From Polaromonas sp. (lineage in GTDB: Bacteria; Pseudomonadota; Gammaproteobacteria; Burkholderiales; Burkholderiaceae_C), in NCBI GenBank assembly GCA_013298945.1, contig JAAFJR010000005.1, forward strand, positions 124,001 through 188,000: a stretch of 64,000 nt of DNA. The letters run 5' to 3'. Below are positions 1-9,182 of the stretch, piece by piece (positions within the stretch are counted from its first letter, which is position 1; every line of letters starts with the position of its first letter). The notes under the pieces were generated by a model that did not search any database, had not been told where the DNA came from, and was given only the letters and a program-made list of their open reading frames with translations. Both the position numbers and the translations under genes were made by a program.

Positions 1-680
1 ATTCTGAAGGTGGTGCGATACCGCCAGAGCCCGTGTTGTGCGAAGAGCTAGGGGTTAGTCGAACTGTGGTGCGCGAAGCCATCAAGTCCTTGGTTGCTAA
101 AGGATTGATACACACAGGTCCTAAAGTTGGTACACGCGTGCTGTCGGCAGATCAGTGGAATTGGTTTGACGCAGATGTGATTGCTTGGCAAGCCAAAGCG
201 GGATTAACCGCAGAATTTATTCGTGATTTACAAGATTTACGGTGTGTCGTTGAGCCAGCAGCCGTTAGATTGGCTGCGCTACGTGCTACTGAAAAAGATA
301 TTGCCAAGATTGAAGAGGCTTATACCGGTATGAAAAAGGCGGTTTTTGAAGGCGGTGACTACATTACTTATGACTTGCGTTTCCATCAAGGTTTGCTCGC
401 AGCATCACACAATCGCATGTTGGTACAAATGAGTAAAGCATTGAGCGCATTGCTTCGAACCAGCTTTGAGTTATCTACCGCCAAAAAAGATGGCCCCTTA
501 AGCTCGCTGCCTATGCATAGAGCTGTTCTTGATGCGGTTACAGCGCATAACCCTGTACAGGCTGAGCAAGCAATTTGTCGCTTAATTGACAGTGCTCATA
601 CGGATATTGAAGAAATCCTAACCACGCGCAGACGTTTGCCGCGAGTGAATCGACCTGCCTCTGAGTTGAGAGCAGCTTGA
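1..680 (+). CDS. GntR/FCD-family transcriptional regulator (5' partial)
   Basis: The reading frame is open from base 3, so the true start lies before the window; an internal GTG at 33 is not the real start because the helix-turn-helix (LCEELGVSRTVVREAIKSL) is already under way there. The N-terminal part is a GntR winged helix; the rest is the all-helical FCD ligand-binding domain, with conserved Asp/His positions of the type that bind a metal and a carboxylic-acid effector (LRF.HQGLLAAS.N). It is followed 84 bases later by a sugar ABC importer and two sugar-acid-type dehydrogenases on the same strand, so the simplest role is local repressor of that operon, as in DgoR/IdnR-like systems. The effector is inferred, not visible. 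Confidence 0.88.
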   Translation, partial: SEGGAIPPEPVLCEELGVSRTVVREAIKSLVAKGLIHTGPKVGTRVLSADQWNWFDADVIAWQAKAGLTAEFIRDLQDLRCVVEPAAVRLAALRATEKDIAKIEEAYTGMKKAVFEGGDYITYDLRFHQGLLAASHNRMLVQMSKALSALLRTSFELSTAKKDGPLSSLPMHRAVLDAVTAHNPVQAEQAICRLIDSAHTDIEEILTTRRRLPRVNRPASELRAA

Positions 681-764
681 TATTGCAAAGAATTCAATGT
701 TTTTGTTCCTTTTCCCTTTCTGTCAGTAAGTTAGTAAGTTAGAAACCACCAAGGAGACTATTCT

Positions 765-2138
765 ATGAAATTTAAATTACTCGCAACAGCGGCTTGCATG
801 ACCACGGCGATGCTCGTCGGTGGCCATGCTGCTGCACAAGAAAAACTCACCGTTTGGTGGGCTAAAGGTTATTACAAGGCTGAGGACGATGCGCTTTTTG
901 CTGCTATCAAGAAGTTCGAAGCCAAGACAAAAGTTAAGGTCGAACTTTCTCAGTACGCACCACAAGAAGCAATTCCAAAGTCTGTTGCTGCGATGGATGC
1001 AAAAAACCCACCTGATGTTGCATATGCTGACGTGTATGACTTCCAAGTTGCGGGTAAATGGGCGTTCGATGGTAAATTGGAAGATCTCAGCAGCGTGATT
1101 GACCCCATTCGTAGCAAGTTTGCACCAAACACAGCAGAGACAGCGTTCTTGTACAACGACGTCGACAAAAAGCGTGCTTACTATGCGTTCCCGATGAAGC
1201 AGCAAACGATGCATATTCAGTATTGGTCAGATATGTTGACGGACGCTGGCTTCAAAGAAAGTGACATACCAACAACTTGGAAAGAATATTGGTCGTTCTG
1301 GTGCGATAAAGTGCAAACTGCACATCGCCAAAAATCAGGCAACCGTACATTCGGTATCGGTAACCCGATGGGTGTGGATTCCAGCGACTCTTACTATTCG
1401 TTCTTGACTTTCATGGACGCGTATAACGTGAAATTGGTGAGCGACAGCGGTAAAGTCTTGATTGACGATCCTGCTGTGCGTACTGGTTTGATTTCAGCAT
1501 TGACTGACTACACCAATATTTATGTCAAAGGCTGCACACCGCCGTCATCCACCAACTGGAAAGACCCGGACAACAACGTTGCATTCCACAACAAAACAAC
1601 TGTGTTGACGCACAACGCGACGATTTCGATTGCAGCGAAATGGCTTGATGACTCTAAGAACGAGACATTGACTGCTGAACAGCGTGCAAATGCTGGTAAA
1701 AACTACAATGAATTGATTCGTACAGCTGGATTCCCTAGCAAGCCAGATGGTTCGAAGTTCAAATACCGCGCAGCCGTAAAAGTGGGTGTGGTTTTTAAAG
1801 ATGCTAAAAACGTCAAGCGTGCTAAAGAGTTTGCAGCGTTCATGATGGCGGAAGAAAATTTAGGACCTTATGTTGAAGGTTCGCTGGGCCGCTGGTATCC
1901 GGTTATGAAAGCAGGCCAAGCTAGTCCGTTCTGGAAAGGTGATAAGCATCGCTTGGCTGTGCACAACCAGTTCCAAGATGGCACAGTCAATTTTGAGTTG
2001 ACCAAAAACTACAAATTCACAATTTTGAACAACGAAAACGTTTGGGCAAAAGCAATGAACCGAGTTGCAAGTGAAAAATGGCCAGTGGATAGAGCTGTAG
2101 ACGAAATGATTGCGCGTATCAAAGTCGTTGCAAACTAA
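765..2138 (+). CDS. Sugar ABC transporter substrate-binding protein
   Basis: 457 residues with a typical Sec signal peptide (MKFKLLATAACM... ending HAAA/QEKLTVWW). The mature start KLTVWW and the overall length are those of the MalE/UgpB-like family 1 of extracellular solute-binding proteins. A clear Shine-Dalgarno sequence (AAGGAGA) sits 8 bases before the ATG. Two permeases and an ATPase follow on the same strand, giving a complete CUT1-type importer. The neighbouring dehydrogenases suggest a polyol, aldonate or related sugar as substrate, but the ligand cannot be read from the sequence. The binding protein is separated from the permease gene by an 81-base gap containing a hairpin, a common arrangement that keeps the binding protein more abundant. 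Confidence 0.93.
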   Translation: MKFKLLATAACMTTAMLVGGHAAAQEKLTVWWAKGYYKAEDDALFAAIKKFEAKTKVKVELSQYAPQEAIPKSVAAMDAKNPPDVAYADVYDFQVAGKWAFDGKLEDLSSVIDPIRSKFAPNTAETAFLYNDVDKKRAYYAFPMKQQTMHIQYWSDMLTDAGFKESDIPTTWKEYWSFWCDKVQTAHRQKSGNRTFGIGNPMGVDSSDSYYSFLTFMDAYNVKLVSDSGKVLIDDPAVRTGLISALTDYTNIYVKGCTPPSSTNWKDPDNNVAFHNKTTVLTHNATISIAAKWLDDSKNETLTAEQRANAGKNYNELIRTAGFPSKPDGSKFKYRAAVKVGVVFKDAKNVKRAKEFAAFMMAEENLGPYVEGSLGRWYPVMKAGQASPFWKGDKHRLAVHNQFQDGTVNFELTKNYKFTILNNENVWAKAMNRVASEKWPVDRAVDEMIARIKVVAN

Positions 2139-2172
2139 AAATTCAAATCATTATCGATAGAGAACTTGAAAA

Positions 2173-2203
2173 AATAGCTGACCTGCAATGGCAGGCAGCT
2201 ATT
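2173..2203 (+). promoter_or_regulatory. Intercistronic RNA hairpin between binding-protein and permease genes
   Basis: Arms AATAGCTG (2173-2180) and CAGCTATT (2196-2203) are exact reverse complements, and inside them CTGC/GCAG pair around an AATG loop. It is not followed by a T tract, so it is more likely an mRNA-stabilising or attenuating structure than a strong terminator. This is the position where malE-malF-type operons carry such hairpins. Confidence 0.55.
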
Positions 2204-2219
2204 CATACATATTTTTGAC

Positions 2220-3089
2220 ATGACCACATTGACACACGCCACAGGGTTGCCTCAACAACCAATCAAAAAAGGTCTATCTTCCTGGGAATTTTGGGGCAGA
2301 ATTTTACTCATTCCCTACGCCTTGTTATTTTTGATTTTCGTTTTATACCCCGTCGGCTACGGCTTGTGGCTAGCTAGTAATCCTAGCAGTTACGTCAAAC
2401 TTTTTGACGATCCGATTTTTTATCGCACAGTCGTCAACACCATTGTTTTTCTTGCCATTGGCATTAATTTGAAAATGCTTTTGGCGTTGTTTTTGTCGGG
2501 CTTTTTTGTGCATAACCGCACTTGGATCAAATGGCTGTCTTTGATCTTCATCTTGCCTTGGGCAGTTCCATCAATTCCTACCATTTTGTCCATGCGGTTC
2601 ATGTTGAACCCAGAGTGGGGCGTAATCAACACCTTGATTTTTAAGCTTACTGGCACAGACGGTCCAAATTGGTTAAATGATCCGACCTTGGCTTTGTCGC
2701 TGTCTATATTGGCGCACATTTGGAAATCATTACCGTTTTGGACGCTGATCATGGTGGCCGCACGTTTGGCGATTCCGACCGAGCAATATGAAGCAGCTTC
2801 GGTCGATGGCGCTAGCAACTGGCAAAAATTTAAATATATTTCATGGCCTTCTTTGAAAACGGTTTACCTTACTTCTACGTTGCTTTCAACGATTTGGTCC
2901 TTAGGTGATTTCAACAGCGTTTACTTGCTAACAGGCGGTGGCCCAGCAGATTTAACGCATGTATTGGCTACGCTTGGTATTCGTTACCTGCGCCTAGATC
3001 AAATTGATTTGGCTATGGCCTCCATCGTGGTTGCTATGCCTATGGTGCTGCCTTTGGTCTATTTCATGATGAAACGCTTGTCTAAATAA
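2220..3089 (+). CDS. Sugar ABC transporter permease (MalF-type)
   Basis: 289 residues with about six hydrophobic membrane segments; the first begins near residue 28 (ILLIPYALLFLIFVLYPVGYG). The cytoplasmic EAA loop is visible as EQYEAASVDGASNWQKFKYISWPSL, the site that docks on the ATPase. It pairs with the MalG-type permease 30 bases downstream. Length is normal for MalF-like permeases lacking the large periplasmic P2 loop of E. coli MalF. Confidence 0.93.
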   Translation: MTTLTHATGLPQQPIKKGLSSWEFWGRILLIPYALLFLIFVLYPVGYGLWLASNPSSYVKLFDDPIFYRTVVNTIVFLAIGINLKMLLALFLSGFFVHNRTWIKWLSLIFILPWAVPSIPTILSMRFMLNPEWGVINTLIFKLTGTDGPNWLNDPTLALSLSILAHIWKSLPFWTLIMVAARLAIPTEQYEAASVDGASNWQKFKYISWPSLKTVYLTSTLLSTIWSLGDFNSVYLLTGGGPADLTHVLATLGIRYLRLDQIDLAMASIVVAMPMVLPLVYFMMKRLSK

Positions 3090-3119
3090 GTGGCTATATA
3101 AAGTTAAAAGAGAACCGTT

Positions 3120-3971
3120 ATGAAACCGATTACTTTAAAACAAGTCACGACAGAAGCCAAGTTGCTGCTGATAGGAATCCCCGTGTTCCTTTGGACCATG
3201 ATTCCTGTTTATCACATGATTTTGTTTGCTATTTCGCCGCGCGACAAAGCAACATCAGGTCAACTTTTTCCAAAGAACCCAACGCTTGATAACTTTGGCG
3301 TTGTGTTTGAGCAAAAACATATTTATTTGACGCACTTTTGGCAGCAGTTAGGAAATTCGTTCGTGATTGCTTTCTCTGTAGCAATCATTACCTTGTTTAT
3401 TGCAACAACAGCTGCGTTTGCGATCAGTCGGCTGAAAGTGCGCGGCGGTCGTACGGTGATGAATTTGGCCTTATGCACTTACTTCATTCCCGCCGCATTT
3501 TTGGCGGTACCTATGTATAAAACCATGAGCAGCTATGGATTGCTGAATAACCATTGGTCGTTGATCTTAGCGATGGTCACTATTGCATCGCCGTACTGTA
3601 TTTGGGTGCTCAAGCAAGCGTCCGATAAACTCCCGTTTGAGTTAGACGAAGCCGCCAAAATGGATGGAGCAACAGCCATGCAATTATTCCGTTTGGTTTA
3701 CCTGCCTTTGATGGTGCCATCGTTGGTAGCTGTTGGCACCTACTCACTACTGCTTGCTTGGAATGAGTATTTGTATGCGTTTCTAATGCTATCCAAAGAG
3801 GATACGCTAACTTTGGGTGTTGCTCTTGGCAACTTCTTGGGTGCGGATGATTCGCCTTGGGAGCTGTTGATGGCGACGGGCTTGCTTTATGCACTGCCAC
3901 CAGCTGCGATTTACTACACCTTTAAGCGTTATATGGTTTCAGGTTTAACAGCAGGCGCTGTTAAGAGCTAA
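3120..3971 (+). CDS. Sugar ABC transporter permease (MalG-type)
   Basis: 283 residues, about six membrane segments, and an EAA loop (FELDEAAKMDGATAMQLFRLVYLPL) that contacts the ATPase. A Shine-Dalgarno-like AGAGAA lies just before the ATG. It is the second permease of the importer encoded at 765-5102. The N-terminal region (LLLIGIPVFLWTMIPVYHMILFAISP) is typical of the MalG/UgpE/AraQ family. Confidence 0.93.
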   Translation: MKPITLKQVTTEAKLLLIGIPVFLWTMIPVYHMILFAISPRDKATSGQLFPKNPTLDNFGVVFEQKHIYLTHFWQQLGNSFVIAFSVAIITLFIATTAAFAISRLKVRGGRTVMNLALCTYFIPAAFLAVPMYKTMSSYGLLNNHWSLILAMVTIASPYCIWVLKQASDKLPFELDEAAKMDGATAMQLFRLVYLPLMVPSLVAVGTYSLLLAWNEYLYAFLMLSKEDTLTLGVALGNFLGADDSPWELLMATGLLYALPPAAIYYTFKRYMVSGLTAGAVKS

Positions 3972-4031
3972 CGCTTTCCCTGCAAAACAAGTTCTAGACC
4001 ATTTAAATTAAAAACCTATTAGAGATAAATT

Positions 4032-5102
4032 ATGGCATCAGTATCTTTTAGAAATATTGAAAAATCTTTCGGCAAAACCAAAATCATTCATGGCATCAGT
4101 TTTGACATTCAGGACGGTGAGTTCGTTGTCTTGGTTGGTCCTTCGGGCTGTGGTAAGTCGACACTGCTGCGCATGCTGGCTGGCTTAGAAGAAATCAGCG
4201 GTGGTGATATTGCTGTGGACGATAAGGTGGTTAATGAGCTTGAATCCAAAGACCGTGATATCGCCATGGTGTTTCAAAGCTACGCTTTGTATCCGCACAT
4301 GACGGTGCGTGACAACATGGCATTCAGCTTGAAGCTGCGCAAAGCGGAAGCAGAAATTACAAACGAGCGAGTCAGCAAAGCCGCCAAAATTTTGAATTTA
4401 GACGCTTTGCTGGATCGCTTTCCGCGCGAACTCTCCGGTGGTCAACGGCAGCGCGTAGCTATGGGACGAGCCATTGTGCGTGACCCTAAAGTTTTCTTAT
4501 TTGATGAGCCATTGTCAAACTTGGATGCAAAATTGCGCGTTTCCATGCGGGCTGAAATCAAAGCCCTGCATCAGCGCCTCAAAACAACCACGGTGTATGT
4601 AACGCACGACCAAATCGAAGCCATGACTTTGGCTGACCGGATTGTGGTGATGCACGATGGCATCATTGAGCAAATTGGCACGCCCTTGGAGTTGTTTGAT
4701 AGACCTGGCAATTTGTTTGTGGCGCAATTTATTGGCTCACCATCCATGAATGTATTTGAAGGCAAACTTCGCAAAGCGGAAGGCAAGTCGTACGTGGAAG
4801 CTTTGGGCGTGCAGTGGCCAGTCGGGAACATCAGCCAAGGTGCCGATGGGCAAGCTGTCAGCTATGGCATTCGTCCTGGCGATATCAGCATCATGGAATC
4901 TGGTCAGGGAATCCCCGCTAAGGTGATTGTTGTTGAGCCTACTGGTGCTGAAACTGAATTGCTCCTAGAAATCGGTGGAGCACGCATTGTCACAGTCATG
5001 CACGGTCGTACTGATGCCAAACCAGACGACATTGTGCAACTGCATATCAATGCCAACAAGGCGCATATTTTTGAAGCGCAAACTGGTACACGTTTGGATT
5101 AA
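4032..5102 (+). CDS. Sugar ABC transporter ATP-binding protein (UgpC/MsmK/MalK-type)
   Basis: 356 residues. Walker A GPSGCGKST at about 36-44, Q-loop FQSYALYPH at 81-89, signature LSGGQ at 134-138, Walker B VFLFDEP at 154-160 and the H-loop VTHDQ follow in order. The C-terminal ~120 residues form the MOP/TOBE-like regulatory domain seen in MalK-type ATPases (SYGIRPGDISI). It energises the two permeases just upstream. The stop is followed almost immediately by the dehydrogenase gene, indicating translational coupling in one operon. Confidence 0.95.
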   Translation: MASVSFRNIEKSFGKTKIIHGISFDIQDGEFVVLVGPSGCGKSTLLRMLAGLEEISGGDIAVDDKVVNELESKDRDIAMVFQSYALYPHMTVRDNMAFSLKLRKAEAEITNERVSKAAKILNLDALLDRFPRELSGGQRQRVAMGRAIVRDPKVFLFDEPLSNLDAKLRVSMRAEIKALHQRLKTTTVYVTHDQIEAMTLADRIVVMHDGIIEQIGTPLELFDRPGNLFVAQFIGSPSMNVFEGKLRKAEGKSYVEALGVQWPVGNISQGADGQAVSYGIRPGDISIMESGQGIPAKVIVVEPTGAETELLLEIGGARIVTVMHGRTDAKPDDIVQLHINANKAHIFEAQTGTRLD

Positions 5103-5108
5103 TTGAGC

Positions 5109-5873
5109 ATGACGAATCAATTTGACTTGACGGGAAAATTAGCGCTGATCACGGGATCATCTGCAGGCATCGGTTTTGGACTGGCGCGCGGTTTGGCACA
5201 AGCGGGTGCGACAGTTGTGCTCAATGCCCGCAACGAGCAAAAATTACATGCAGCTGCAGACCAGCTTCTTAACGAAGGTTTCAATATTCACGCATGCTGT
5301 TTCGATGTAACGAACGAACAAGATGTACAAGCAGCGGTACTTGATATTGAAAAAAACATTGGCGCACTTGATATTTTGATCAACAACGCCGGCATGCAGC
5401 GCCGCGCGCCGCTTGAAGAATTCAAAAGCAGCGACTGGCACGAACTGATGCGCACCAATTTGGACAGCGTCTTCTTGGTCGGTCAAGCGGTTGCTAAGGC
5501 CATGATTCCACGCAAACGCGGCAAAATCATCAATATTTGTTCGGTGCAAAGTGAGATGGGTAGACCCAGCATTGCACCGTACATGGCGAGTAAAGGTGGT
5601 GTCAAAATGCTGACCAAAGGCATGGCGATAGATTGGGGCCCGCACGGTCTGAATGTGAATGGTATCGGCCCCGGTTACTTTAAAACAGAGCTGAATGAAA
5701 AGTTGGTCAATGACCCGCAATTCAGCGACTGGCTCATCAGACGCACCCCAACAAGGCGCTGGGGTGATGTGGAAGAGTTAACTGGCGCTGCCGTTTTCCT
5801 CGCCAGTGATGCATCAAGTTTTGTTAATGGACATATTTTGTATGTAGACGGTGGCGTCACTTCTACCTTGTAA
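5109..5873 (+). CDS. SDR-family oxidoreductase, gluconate 5-dehydrogenase-like
   Basis: 254 residues from the ATG at 5109; a TTG six bases earlier would add only two residues. Classical short-chain dehydrogenase: cofactor motif GSSAGIG at 16-22, NNAG at 92-95, catalytic Ser145, Tyr158 and Lys162 (YMASK). The order of family features and the partner gene downstream resemble IdnO (5-keto-D-gluconate/D-gluconate interconversion) with IdnD. It sits in the same operon as a sugar importer. Substrate assignment is by family resemblance and context; other aldonate or polyol dehydrogenases are possible. Confidence 0.8.
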   Translation: MTNQFDLTGKLALITGSSAGIGFGLARGLAQAGATVVLNARNEQKLHAAADQLLNEGFNIHACCFDVTNEQDVQAAVLDIEKNIGALDILINNAGMQRRAPLEEFKSSDWHELMRTNLDSVFLVGQAVAKAMIPRKRGKIINICSVQSEMGRPSIAPYMASKGGVKMLTKGMAIDWGPHGLNVNGIGPGYFKTELNEKLVNDPQFSDWLIRRTPTRRWGDVEELTGAAVFLASDASSFVNGHILYVDGGVTSTL

Positions 5874-5900
5874 TTGGATTTTGTGAGATTGGAGACTCCT

Positions 5901-6950
5901 ATGCGCGCCCTCGTTTGCCACGCCCCCAAAGATTTACGCCTTGAAGAGCAACAGCCTGAAGTTTTAGGCGAACAGCAGTTACGCATTCGAGTTGCTTTTG
6001 GCGGTATTTGCGGGTCTGATTTGCACTATTTTCAACATGGTGGTTTTGGTGCTGTGCGTTTAAAAGAACCTATGGCGTTGGGGCACGAAGTTTCAGGACG
6101 AATTGACGAAATTGGTTCTGGCGTGACAGGTTTTAAGATCGGCCAGCGCATCGCCATTTCGCCTTCTCGCCCTTGCGGTGCATGTCAATATTGCCTAAAA
6201 GGGCAACAAAACCATTGCCTGAACATGCGCTTTTACGGCAGCGCTATGCCGTTTCCACATATACAAGGCGCATTTCGTGAATCTCTCATGATCGACGCTA
6301 GTCAAGCCCACGCTGTGGCAGACGATTTACCACTGTCGCAAGCTGCGCTGGCTGAGCCTTTGTCGGTCGGCCTACACGCCATTACCCGAGCTGGTTCGGT
6401 CTTTGGCAAGCGTGTGTTGGTGACGGGTTGCGGCCCGATTGGCGCTTTGCTGATCGCCGCACTGCGCCGCGCTGGAGCGGCGCACATTGTGGCAGCAGAT
6501 TTGGCAGATTTGCCGCTGGCGTGCGCCACAAAAATGGGTGCAAATGAGACGGTTAATTTAGCAACATCGCCTGAAGGTTTGGATAAATTCGCCGAGAACA
6601 AAGGCACGTTTGACGTGATGTTTGAAGCCTCTGGCAGCGACAAAGCCTTGCGCGCTGGTTTGGCCGTGGTCATGCCCCGCGGCGTTATTGTCAGCATTGG
6701 CTTGGGTGGCGATGCTCAAATTCCGCTGAACATGCTCGTCGCCAAAGAAATTGAACTGCGCGGCACTTTCCGTTTTCATTCAGAGTTCGCTGTAGCCGTG
6801 GCTTTCTTGAACCAAGGTTTGATTGATGGCAAGCCCGTTATCTCTGACATCATCGCTTTTGACCAATCTGTAGAGGCCTTTAAACTCGCCTGTGACAAAA
6901 GCAAGTCCATGAAAGTACAAATTGCTTTCGACAAAGAGCTATCTTTCTGA
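5901..6950 (+). CDS. Zinc-dependent alcohol dehydrogenase, L-idonate 5-dehydrogenase-like
   Basis: The ATG at 5901 is preferred over an in-frame TTG at 5874 because GGAGA lies 6 bases before it and the protein then begins MRALVCHAPKDL. 349 residues. Catalytic-zinc ligands appear in GGICGSDLHYF and GHEV, the four-cysteine structural zinc loop in CGACQYC...QNHC, and a Rossmann motif as GCGPIGALL. This pattern matches the L-idonate/sorbitol dehydrogenase branch of medium-chain dehydrogenases. With the SDR upstream it would oxidise L-idonate to 5-ketogluconate for reduction to gluconate. The gene closes the operon; a degenerate copy of the dispersed element follows. Confidence 0.8.
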   Translation: MRALVCHAPKDLRLEEQQPEVLGEQQLRIRVAFGGICGSDLHYFQHGGFGAVRLKEPMALGHEVSGRIDEIGSGVTGFKIGQRIAISPSRPCGACQYCLKGQQNHCLNMRFYGSAMPFPHIQGAFRESLMIDASQAHAVADDLPLSQAALAEPLSVGLHAITRAGSVFGKRVLVTGCGPIGALLIAALRRAGAAHIVAADLADLPLACATKMGANETVNLATSPEGLDKFAENKGTFDVMFEASGSDKALRAGLAVVMPRGVIVSIGLGGDAQIPLNMLVAKEIELRGTFRFHSEFAVAVAFLNQGLIDGKPVISDIIAFDQSVEAFKLACDKSKSMKVQIAFDKELSF

Positions 6951-6994
6951 TATTTATTTTATAGCTGCTCAGGCAATTAATACGCTATATGCAG
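6951..6994 (-). repeat. Dispersed Comamonadaceae-type element, copy 1 (degenerate)
   Basis: Contains ATAGCTGCTCAGGCAATTAA and TACG, matching the minus orientation of the family (CAGGCAATAAATACGCCGGCT) but with the distal half eroded. It starts directly after the idnD-like stop codon. Confidence 0.7.
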
Positions 6995-7020
6995 CGATAA
7001 ATTAATTTAATATAAATAAT

Positions 7021-7401
7021 ATGGTATTTAATCAAATCATCCTCTACACCGACACTGACGGTCGCGCCAAATTCCGCGAAGAAGCCTTGCCCATGCCCGA
7101 AGGCAACCCTCAAGCCATGCTGTCAAAGCTTCAGCCATCTGGCGGTTTTCAAGTGCGCCATAGCCCAGTGGGTTTCCGCAGCACATTCCATTGCACCACA
7201 ACGCCACAATGGGTGTTCATATTGGGTGGCGTTATGGAAATTTTCCTGCAAGACGGCAGTTCCCGGGTTTTTCAACCTGGTGAATCGTTTTATTCAGACG
7301 ACACCGTGCCAGCAGGCGTTACTTTTGATGCCACCATCCACGGCCACTGGAGTCGCCAAGTGGGCGACCAGCCGTTGGTGACGCTATTCATCCGAACATA
7401 A
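7021..7401 (+). CDS. Cupin-domain protein
   Basis: 126 residues. The cupin barrel signature is seen as H..PQWVFILGGVMEIFLQDGSSRVFQPGESFYSDD, where metal-binding His/Glu positions are only partly conserved (TTPQW replaces the usual HxH). No catalytic function can be assigned. It lies alone between the sugar operon and ettA, behind a degenerate dispersed-element copy, with no obvious Shine-Dalgarno sequence. Confidence 0.7.
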   Translation: MVFNQIILYTDTDGRAKFREEALPMPEGNPQAMLSKLQPSGGFQVRHSPVGFRSTFHCTTTPQWVFILGGVMEIFLQDGSSRVFQPGESFYSDDTVPAGVTFDATIHGHWSRQVGDQPLVTLFIRT

Positions 7402-7505
7402 ATCGTCAGCTTAACGGCCGATAACTGCGATAATCGAGTGTTAGCGCATGTAGTGGCGCTTCTTTTCGTTAAATTACGCCTTTAAGGGCAAATTCAGAAT
7501 CCAAA

Positions 7506-9170
7506 ATGGCTCAATACGTATACACCATGAATAAGGTCGGCAAAATCGTGCCGCCCAAGCGTCAAATTATCAAAGACGTGTCGCTCAGCTTCTTCCCTGG
7601 TGCCAAAATCGGCGTTTTAGGAACCAACGGCTCGGGTAAATCCACACTGCTCAAAATCATGGCCGGTTTGGACAAAGATATCGAGGGCGAAGCCACCCCA
7701 ATGCCAGGTTTGCAAATCGGCTACCTGCCCCAAGAGCCGCAGCTCAACAACGAGCACACCGTGCGCGAAAGCGTGGAAGCCGGCATGGGCAAGGTTTTTG
7801 CCGCCAAAGCCCGCTTGGAAGAGGTTTACATCGCCTACGGTGAAGAAGACGCTGATTTTGACGCTTTGGCAGCCGAGCAAGCCCAGCTAGAAGCCATTAT
7901 TGCCACGGCTGGCACGGATAGTGAGCACCAACTTGAGATTGCCGCAGACGCGCTGCGCCTACCACCCTGGGATGCCAAAATCGGTGTCCTGTCCGGTGGT
8001 GAGAAACGCCGTGTCGCGCTGTGCAGCTTGCTGTTGTCCAAACCAGAAATGTTGCTCCTCGACGAGCCAACCAACCATTTGGACGCTGAATCCGTCGATT
8101 GGTTGGAGCAATTCTTGCAACGCTATTCCGGCACTGTGGTCGCCATCACCCACGACCGCTACTTCTTGGACAACGCGGCCGAGTGGATTTTGGAGATGGA
8201 CCGTGGTCACGGCATCCCTTGGAAGGGCAACTACAGCACATGGCTAGAGCAAAAAGGCGAGCGCTTGGCGCAAGAACAAAAGGGCGAAGAAGCCCGCGCC
8301 AAAGCCTTGAAGAAAGAGCTGGAATGGTCACGCCAAAACCCGAAAGCACGTCAAGCCAAGAGTAAATCACGTTTGGCGCGTTTTGAAGAATTGTCTGATT
8401 ACGAATACCAAGCCCGCAACGAAACGCAAGAGATTTTCATCCCCGTGGCTGAGCGCTTGGGTAACGAGGTGATTGAGTTCACCAACGTCACCAAGTCTTT
8501 TGGCGACCGTGTGTTGATTGATAACCTGAGCTTCAAAATCCCCGCTGGCGCGATTGTCGGCATTATTGGCCCCAACGGTGCCGGTAAATCGACGCTGTTC
8601 AAGCTTATTGCTGGTAAAGAGCAGCCAGACAGCGGGGAAGTCAAAATCGGTAAAACCGTGCAAATGGCCTTTGTTGACCAGCACCGTGACGATTTGGAAA
8701 ACGCCAAAACTGTATGGGAAGACGTCTCAGGCGGCCTCGATATTTTGACCGTTGGCAAGTTCCAAATGCCAAGCCGTGCCTACTGCGGTCGCTTCAATTT
8801 TGCCGGTGCAGACCAGCAAAAACGCGTCGGTACCCTGTCCGGTGGTGAGCGCGGTCGTTTGCACCTTGCTAAAACCTTGATCGCAGGCGGTAACGTGTTG
8901 ATGCTCGACGAGCCGTCCAACGACTTGGACGTGGAAACCTTGCGCGCCTTGGAAGACGCCCTTTTAGAGTTCGCCGGCTCCGTCATGGTCATCAGCCACG
9001 ACCGCTGGTTCCTAGACCGCATAGCCACTCACATCTTGGCCTGCGAAGGCGACAGCCAATGGGTTTTCTACAACGGCAACTACCAAGAATACGAAGCCGA
9101 CAAAAAGCGCCGCCTAGGTGAAGAAGGCGCAAAGCCGCACCGTATGCGGTTTAAGGCGTTGAGTAAATAA
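7506..9170 (+). CDS. ettA: Energy-dependent translational throttle protein EttA (ABC-F)
   Basis: 554 residues, the usual EttA length. Two ABC cassettes: Walker A GTNGSGKST near 39-47 with signature LSGGEKRRVAL, and GPNGAGKST near 355 with signature LSGGERGRLHLA. Between them is the ABC-F linker rich in charged residues (EARAKALKKELEWSRQNPKARQAKSKSRLARFEEL). There are no membrane segments. EttA binds the ribosomal E site and gates the first elongation step according to the ATP/ADP ratio. The gene is apparently monocistronic or followed by the small DUF2442 gene 12 bases downstream. Confidence 0.95.
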   Translation: MAQYVYTMNKVGKIVPPKRQIIKDVSLSFFPGAKIGVLGTNGSGKSTLLKIMAGLDKDIEGEATPMPGLQIGYLPQEPQLNNEHTVRESVEAGMGKVFAAKARLEEVYIAYGEEDADFDALAAEQAQLEAIIATAGTDSEHQLEIAADALRLPPWDAKIGVLSGGEKRRVALCSLLLSKPEMLLLDEPTNHLDAESVDWLEQFLQRYSGTVVAITHDRYFLDNAAEWILEMDRGHGIPWKGNYSTWLEQKGERLAQEQKGEEARAKALKKELEWSRQNPKARQAKSKSRLARFEELSDYEYQARNETQEIFIPVAERLGNEVIEFTNVTKSFGDRVLIDNLSFKIPAGAIVGIIGPNGAGKSTLFKLIAGKEQPDSGEVKIGKTVQMAFVDQHRDDLENAKTVWEDVSGGLDILTVGKFQMPSRAYCGRFNFAGADQQKRVGTLSGGERGRLHLAKTLIAGGNVLMLDEPSNDLDVETLRALEDALLEFAGSVMVISHDRWFLDRIATHILACEGDSQWVFYNGNYQEYEADKKRRLGEEGAKPHRMRFKALSK

Positions 9171-9182
9171 GAGCAAAACTTC

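Noticed and set aside
777-1214. Antisense open frame over the sugar-binding protein gene
   Set aside because: It is a shadow of a well-supported gene, with no family features or ribosome-binding site.
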